A stretch of 8,590 bases of DNA from Gemmatimonadota bacterium. Its GTDB lineage: Bacteria; Gemmatimonadota; Gemmatimonadetes; Gemmatimonadales; GWC2-71-9. The DNA lies in NCBI GenBank assembly GCA_003221825.1, contig QHUE01000175.1, forward strand, positions 1 to 8,590. Direction: 5' to 3'. Made by a program: the position numbers and the translations under genes. Shown here piece by piece: positions 5,035 through 8,590 of this stretch; the stretch's first letter is position 1; the number at the start of each line of letters is the position of its first letter. The notes under the pieces are model-generated. The model had not been told where the DNA came from. It worked only from the letters and a program-made list of their open reading frames with translations, and did not search any database.

Positions 5035-7349
5035 TGATGCCATCCCTCGGTCTTCACCTCCGCGAGTACGGACTCGAGCGGATTCAGCTGCATCTCCTTC
5101 GGCTCGGCGGGGAGCCGGATCTTCGTGTCGGACGTGGGCCCGCGGACCAATATCCGTATGAGCGCCTCGCCCTGGTCGAACTTGATCAGCACCGGGACGT
5201 ACATCGCGAAGCCATCCGGCACGTCGCTCTGGCGCACGCGCAGCTCCGCGGCGTACCCGGCGCTGTCCTGCTCCGCGTTCCAGGAGAAGGTATAGGTCGG
5301 CACGGAGGTCCCATAGACCCATTCGTCGAAGAACCAGTCCATCGGCCGCCCCACGTGCCGCTCGACGATCTTCTGGAAGTCCCCGGTCGTGGCGCGCTTG
5401 CCGCGAAACGTGGTATAGAAGTCGTGCATCATGGCGATGAAGCGGTCCTCGCTCATCGTGCGGGTATCGAGGAGCATGTTGCGCAGCATGTGAACCACCC
5501 AGGCGCCCTTCTCGTACGTGATCAGCTGATAGTCGCCGTGCCAGCTCTCCGCCGCCCGCGTCCCGATGCCAAGCGGGGCCGCCTTGTTGCGCTCCCGGCG
5601 AATGTTCTCGCGCGCGGTGCGCAGTTTCTTCAGGTACTTGTCGTTGTCGTGCAGGACCGACTGCATGTACCACAGGCCCGAGAACTCCGCAAATCCTTCG
5701 GACATCCAGGCATCGCGATAGCTCGCCGGCTCGACGCCGTAGTACCACCACTGATGCGCCATCTCGTGCGCGCGGAAGCTCTCGTCTTCGCCGTCCGTGG
5801 ACCAGTTGATGAACGTCACCCACGACAGATGGATCAGGCCGGGAAACGCCTCGCCGTGATAGTACGGGATCTCCGTCGCGTAGTAATGGTCGAACAGCGG
5901 CGGCCCGTACATGCGGGTGAAAAACCCCAGGCTGTTGGCGATGTCGGAGCCGACGATGTCTTCGGGATTCCGGCTGTGCGGGAACAGCCGCGCGATGACG
6001 CGATGCGCGTCGGTATTCACGTGGACCGTCACCGGCGGAATGCGCGGATCGCGAATCGCCAGCTCTTCCATTTTGCCGATGTTGAACGCCGCCTGATTGG
6101 TGGGAAGCTCGGTCATCCAGTGGGTGGTGCGGACGTTTCCTTCGACCGTCGAGTCGGCCAGCCGGCCGATGGTCGCGAACTGCAGGTCTTTCGGCGTGTG
6201 AAACGTGAACCGCATCGCGGCGCGCTGCGGCAGGGTGGTGCGCCCCAGGTTATGACGCGGGAACCAGTACTCAGTGTCCTTGATGTACGCCCACTGGTCG
6301 AGCGTCGGCATGAACTCCCGCATCCGCGGATCCCACCACGGCGGCAGGAAGTCCTGCATCGCGGAGCCAAAGCTGATGAGGCTGCCGTGGTAGACGAGGC
6401 GGATATCGACGCTGTCGCCGGGCAGGAGCGGTTTGGGGAACTGGATCCACAGCGGCGAGTAGTGATCGCGCCGGAAGAATGTGACCGGCTGGCCCTGGAC
6501 GCTCGCGGAATCGATCTGGAGCTCGCCGTAGAGCTGCAGCAGCACCCATTGCTGCGGCTCCCGCCGCCCGCTCACGCGCATGGTGGTCCGGGCCGAGTAT
6601 CGGTAGGCCCCGTCGATCGTCGACTCGATGTCGTACGAGGAGACCTTGAGCGGCTCGGGCGTCTCGTCGGCGACCGAGACGTTGTTCATGAGATCTTCGG
6701 TGCGCTGAAACTGGCAGACCGTTTCGAGCCGCTGACCGACCAGCTTCCCGCGCCGGAACAGCACGATTTCTTCAGGGTCGAAGGGATCGACCTGGATCAT
6801 CACGCTCTCGCCGCGCTTGCGCTGCACGTAGGCCGCGAAAAAGCCCGGCGTGGTGTGATTCAGGAGCGCGGTCATGAAGCTTTCATCGATGCTGTGGCGG
6901 CGCCCATCGACCATGTAGTCGAGCGCGGCGCCGATCGCGCTGCCGGGATCCGGGGCGCCCTGTGGGGCAGGGCCGAACTTGAGCGACCGGGCCAGCTCGG
7001 CGTCGGTCGAATCGGCGAAGATAAAGACGGCCGCGGCGATCGGCCCGTTGATCGTGGAATCGCCCATGACGCGCTTCAGATTGAACTGCTCGACCACCAG
7101 CGGCGGCGTGAAGGTCAGCGATCCCGATCCCACGAACGCGATGCCGGCGGCGCGGCCCGCAACGGGACTCAGCCGGAATGCGAAGCCGTCGTCGAGACGC
7201 AGCTCCATGACGTCGCGATGGAGGACTAATCCATGGACTGGCGCGACGGCGTTCGGGAGCGGGGCGAGATTCTTGAGCTGGTCGAAGACGGTGTCGTAGG
7301 GCGTTTGGACGGCGGTGAGGGCAAGGACCAGCGTGACGACGGCGTGCAT
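5031..7349 (-). CDS. Secreted M1-family (gluzincin) metallopeptidase with altered GAMEN region
   Basis: The product is 772 residues. Start ATG 7349 is fixed by a GGAGG at 7355-7359 (5-nt spacing) and by the short signal-like N-terminus MHAVVTLVLALTAVQT; the frame is open to 7382 but that reaches into a tRNA. Residues 20-235 are an N-terminal region I cannot assign. From about 239 the M1 beta-domain begins. Zinc site: H528-E529-M-A-H532, then 18 residues and E551 (SEGFAEF), exactly the gluzincin spacing. Y612 in TYEKGAW lies 80 residues after H532, as for the catalytic Tyr of M1 enzymes. A C-terminal part contains FFDEWVYGTSVPTYTFSW (Tyr679). At the place of the GxMEN exopeptidase motif the sequence reads HGEAFPGL (498-505). 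Likely a periplasmic peptidase; whether it is an aminopeptidase is uncertain. First gene of a three-gene operon, with tRNA-Ser(UGA) directly upstream. Confidence 0.92.
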   Translation of the reverse strand: MHAVVTLVLALTAVQTPYDTVFDQLKNLAPLPNAVAPVHGLVLHRDVMELRLDDGFAFRLSPVAGRAAGIAFVGSGSLTFTPPLVVEQFNLKRVMGDSTINGPIAAAVFIFADSTDAELARSLKFGPAPQGAPDPGSAIGAALDYMVDGRRHSIDESFMTALLNHTTPGFFAAYVQRKRGESVMIQVDPFDPEEIVLFRRGKLVGQRLETVCQFQRTEDLMNNVSVADETPEPLKVSSYDIESTIDGAYRYSARTTMRVSGRREPQQWVLLQLYGELQIDSASVQGQPVTFFRRDHYSPLWIQFPKPLLPGDSVDIRLVYHGSLISFGSAMQDFLPPWWDPRMREFMPTLDQWAYIKDTEYWFPRHNLGRTTLPQRAAMRFTFHTPKDLQFATIGRLADSTVEGNVRTTHWMTELPTNQAAFNIGKMEELAIRDPRIPPVTVHVNTDAHRVIARLFPHSRNPEDIVGSDIANSLGFFTRMYGPPLFDHYYATEIPYYHGEAFPGLIHLSWVTFINWSTDGEDESFRAHEMAHQWWYYGVEPASYRDAWMSEGFAEFSGLWYMQSVLHDNDKYLKKLRTARENIRRERNKAAPLGIGTRAAESWHGDYQLITYEKGAWVVHMLRNMLLDTRTMSEDRFIAMMHDFYTTFRGKRATTGDFQKIVERHVGRPMDWFFDEWVYGTSVPTYTFSWNAEQDSAGYAAELRVRQSDVPDGFAMYVPVLIKFDQGEALIRILVRGPTSDTKIRLPAEPKEMQLNPLESVLAEVKTEGWHQ

Positions 7350-7354
7350 TACGG

Positions 7355-7359
7355 CCTCC
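7355..7359 (-). promoter_or_regulatory. Shine-Dalgarno of the peptidase gene
   Basis: GGAGG on the minus strand, five bases before ATG 7349. It decides the start codon. It lies only 13 nt after the discriminator base of the upstream tRNA, leaving no room for a separate promoter. Confidence 0.8.
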
Positions 7360-7364
7360 GCGGG

Positions 7365-7466
7365 TGAGTCGACGGAGGGCACAGGATTCGAACCTGTAAG
7401 GGCTTGCGCCCGCCGGTTTTCAAGACCGGTGCCTTAGCCATTCGGCCAGCCCTCCCCGTCGACTCA
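7365..7466 (-). repeat. Inverted repeat bracketing tRNA-Ser(UGA)
   Basis: On the minus strand, TGAGTCGAC (7466-7458) precedes the tRNA and GTCGACTCA (7373-7365) closes it, starting at the discriminator base. The nine-base arms are exact complements, separated from the acceptor stem by two unpaired G on the 5' side only. The precursor could therefore form a helix that stacks on the acceptor stem. Confidence 0.75.
7373..7455 (-). tRNA. tRNA-Ser (anticodon UGA)
   Basis: This is a class II tRNA of 83 nt. Acceptor strands GGAGGGC and GCCCTCC pair perfectly, with discriminator G at 7373. The D arm is GCC...GGC with GAATGG. The anticodon stem-loop CCGGT-CTTGAAA-ACCGG carries TGA at 7422-7420. The variable arm GGGC-GCAA-GCCC is a compact stem with a GNRA-type loop, and the T arm is ACAGG-TTCGAAT-CCTGT. 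CCA is not encoded. It reads UCN-type serine codons. The peptidase ATG lies 23 nt downstream. Confidence 0.96.
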
Positions 7467-7475
7467 AACCTACTT

Positions 7476-7678
7476 GGACGGTCCCGTGTCCCGACAGCGA
7501 AGTTATGACGTTTAGGGCGCCCCTTGCGGGTCTTCCACGCTTCGGTGTATGTTCGGGCCCCTCAGTTCGAACACAAACAGGACCGGCGAGTGTCGATTGC
7601 CCGCGTTCTCTTTCGACGTATAAGCAGGACAGGCTTGGAACTCGTGCGTGGGACGTCCCGTTACGTTGAGGACCGTCC
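7476..7678. promoter_or_regulatory. Repeated GGAC/GTCC palindromes in the RND leader
   Basis: Three related dyads occur upstream of the permease: GGACGGTCC at 7476-7484, the perfect palindrome GGGACGTCCC at 7650-7659, and GGACCGTCC at 7670-7678. The last two are centred about 20 bp apart, roughly two helical turns. Such spacing is common for dimeric repressors such as TetR-type regulators of RND pumps, but no regulator gene is in the window. They may be chance in GC-rich DNA. Confidence 0.35.
7597..7624 (+). promoter_or_regulatory. Candidate sigma70-type promoter for the RND permease
   Basis: TTGCCC at 7597-7602 and TATAAG at 7619-7624 are separated by 16 nt. A start near 7631 would give a leader of about 80 nt that contains two of the GGAC/GTCC dyads. 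A small hairpin CTTTC/GAAAG (7689-7693, 7698-7702) overlaps the only Shine-Dalgarno-like purines before the ATG. Confidence 0.35.
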
Positions 7679-7711
7679 GGCCGATTCACTTTCCTCAGAA
7701 AGCTTGCGCAT

Positions 7712-8590
7712 ATGAAACTCTCCGATACCGCGATCCGACGCCCCGTCCTCGCCAGCATGCTGTCGGCGGCGCTCGTGCTCTTTGGGTTCATCGGCTACAC
7801 CCGCCTCTCGGTGCGCGAGCTGCCGGACATCGATCCGCCGGTCATCTCGGTGACGACGGTTCTCCCCGGCGCGAACGCCCAGGTGGTCGAGACCGCTGTC
7901 ACCGACGTACTCGAGGAAGAGCTGTCCACCATCCAGGGCATCCGGACGCTGAGCAGCACGTCGTCGGAGCAGACGAGCAACATCACGCTTGAGTTCACCC
8001 TCGACCGGCCGGTCGACGTCGCGGCGCAGGACGTGCGCGACAAGGTGTCGCGCGTGCGCGGGCGCCTGCCGGTGGACGTGCTCGAGCCGGTGATCGCGAA
8101 GCAATCGGCCGACGCGCAGCCGTTCTTCTGGCTCGCGCTCTCCAGCGACAATTACGACCTCATGCAGCTGTCCGACATCGCGGACCGGCTGGTCAAGGCG
8201 CGTCTGCAGAGCCTGCCCGGCGTCGGCAGCGCCGCCATCTTTGGCGAGCGACGCTACTCGATGCGCGTCTGGGTGGAGCCCGAGGCGCTCTCGGCCCGCG
8301 GCCTCACGGTCCAGGACGTCGAGGGCGCGATCTTCTCGCGCAACGTCGAAATCCCGGCCGGCCGGATCGAATCCACGCGGCGCGAATTCTCCGTGCGCTC
8401 GCTGGGCGAGCTGAAAACGCCGCAGGAATTCGGCGAAATGGTCGTGGCGAGCCAGGGCACTCAGCTCGTCAAGCTCAAGGACGTCGCCCGCGTCGAGCTC
8501 GGTCCCGAGGACGATCGCTCGATCTTCCGCTGGAAAGGGACGCCTTCGGTCGCGATCGGTGTGGTCCGGCAGTCGAAGGCCAATCTCATC
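7712..8590 (+). CDS. RND efflux permease, HAE1/AcrB type, N-terminal part (cut by window edge)
   Basis: There are 293 codons from ATG 7712 to the right edge with no stop; the family is usually about 1,000-1,050 residues, so under a third is present. The N-terminus MKLSDTAIRRPVLASMLSAA is the typical start and first membrane helix. It is followed by VRELPDIDPPVISVTTVLPG, a VETAVTDVLEEEL stretch, QDVRDKVSRVRGRLP, and porter-domain features (LPGVGSAAIFGERRYSMRVW). These inner-membrane proton-driven pumps work as trimers with a periplasmic adaptor and an outer-membrane channel. The adaptor gene often precedes the permease; here a tRNA and a leader do, so any adaptor must lie downstream or elsewhere. 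Substrate cannot be predicted. The Shine-Dalgarno is weak (AGAAAG at 7697-7702). Confidence 0.95.
   Translation, partial: MKLSDTAIRRPVLASMLSAALVLFGFIGYTRLSVRELPDIDPPVISVTTVLPGANAQVVETAVTDVLEEELSTIQGIRTLSSTSSEQTSNITLEFTLDRPVDVAAQDVRDKVSRVRGRLPVDVLEPVIAKQSADAQPFFWLALSSDNYDLMQLSDIADRLVKARLQSLPGVGSAAIFGERRYSMRVWVEPEALSARGLTVQDVEGAIFSRNVEIPAGRIESTRREFSVRSLGELKTPQEFGEMVVASQGTQLVKLKDVARVELGPEDDRSIFRWKGTPSVAIGVVRQSKANLI

Noticed and set aside
5035..5823. Upstream extension of the CDP-alcohol transferase frame
   Set aside because: It lies wholly inside the peptidase gene, and the added translation is Arg/Ala-rich with no domain. The ATGA start at 5034 fits the family length.
5034..7229. Very long plus-strand open frame (731 codons) opposite the peptidase
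   Set aside because: The minus frame has a complete M1 zinc site, signal peptide and Shine-Dalgarno. The plus frame is Arg/His/Val-rich with no domain, as expected for an antisense shadow in GC-rich DNA.

Overview
The window is GC-rich, densely coded bacterial DNA from a diderm. The evidence for an outer membrane is an outer-membrane cytochrome-barrel protein, a lipoprotein with a lipobox, a protein ending in a TonB-plug-like segment, and an RND efflux permease. A WD40-like (PD40/TolB) propeller lipoprotein together with a CarboxypepD_reg protein ending in RYGLGHGGGVIEVWMK resembles what I know from Gemmatimonadota. This assignment is an inference from protein style. Acidobacteriota or a related soil or sediment lineage is the main alternative.

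Layout. Positions 1-291 (-) hold the 5' part of a PD40 propeller lipoprotein that runs off the left edge. It is divergent from 546-1922 (+), a secreted monoheme (CNVCH) protein whose remainder looks like an outer-membrane beta-barrel, in the style of the fused cytochrome-porin Cyc2. Next come a perfect AT-rich hairpin (1948-1985), a tRNA-Ser(GCU) on the minus strand (1994-2084) and a small four-helix membrane protein of unknown function (2207-2752, +). The latter converges on a three-gene minus-strand operon read from 7349 down to 2813: a secreted M1-type zinc metallopeptidase, a CDP-alcohol phosphatidyltransferase (ATGA overlap) and a CarboxypepD_reg/plug-like protein (19-nt overlap). A tRNA-Ser(UGA) lies directly upstream on the same strand. 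Its 3' end is only 13 nt before the peptidase Shine-Dalgarno, so the operon is probably co-transcribed with the tRNA. At the right edge an HAE1/AcrB-type RND permease starts at 7712 (+) and is cut by the window end. It is preceded by a leader carrying repeated GGAC/GTCC palindromes.

How the genes may work together. Most products act at the envelope: lipoprotein, outer-membrane cytochrome barrel, periplasmic peptidase, inner-membrane phospholipid-type synthase, plug-like protein and efflux pump. Only the three-gene operon is physically coupled. No mobile element, CRISPR array, integrase or defence cassette is visible. The observations most worth following are the cytochrome-barrel fusion, the tRNA-operon junction with its leader/trailer helix, the M1 peptidase lacking the canonical GAMEN motif, the barrel-less plug protein and the AT-rich hairpin.
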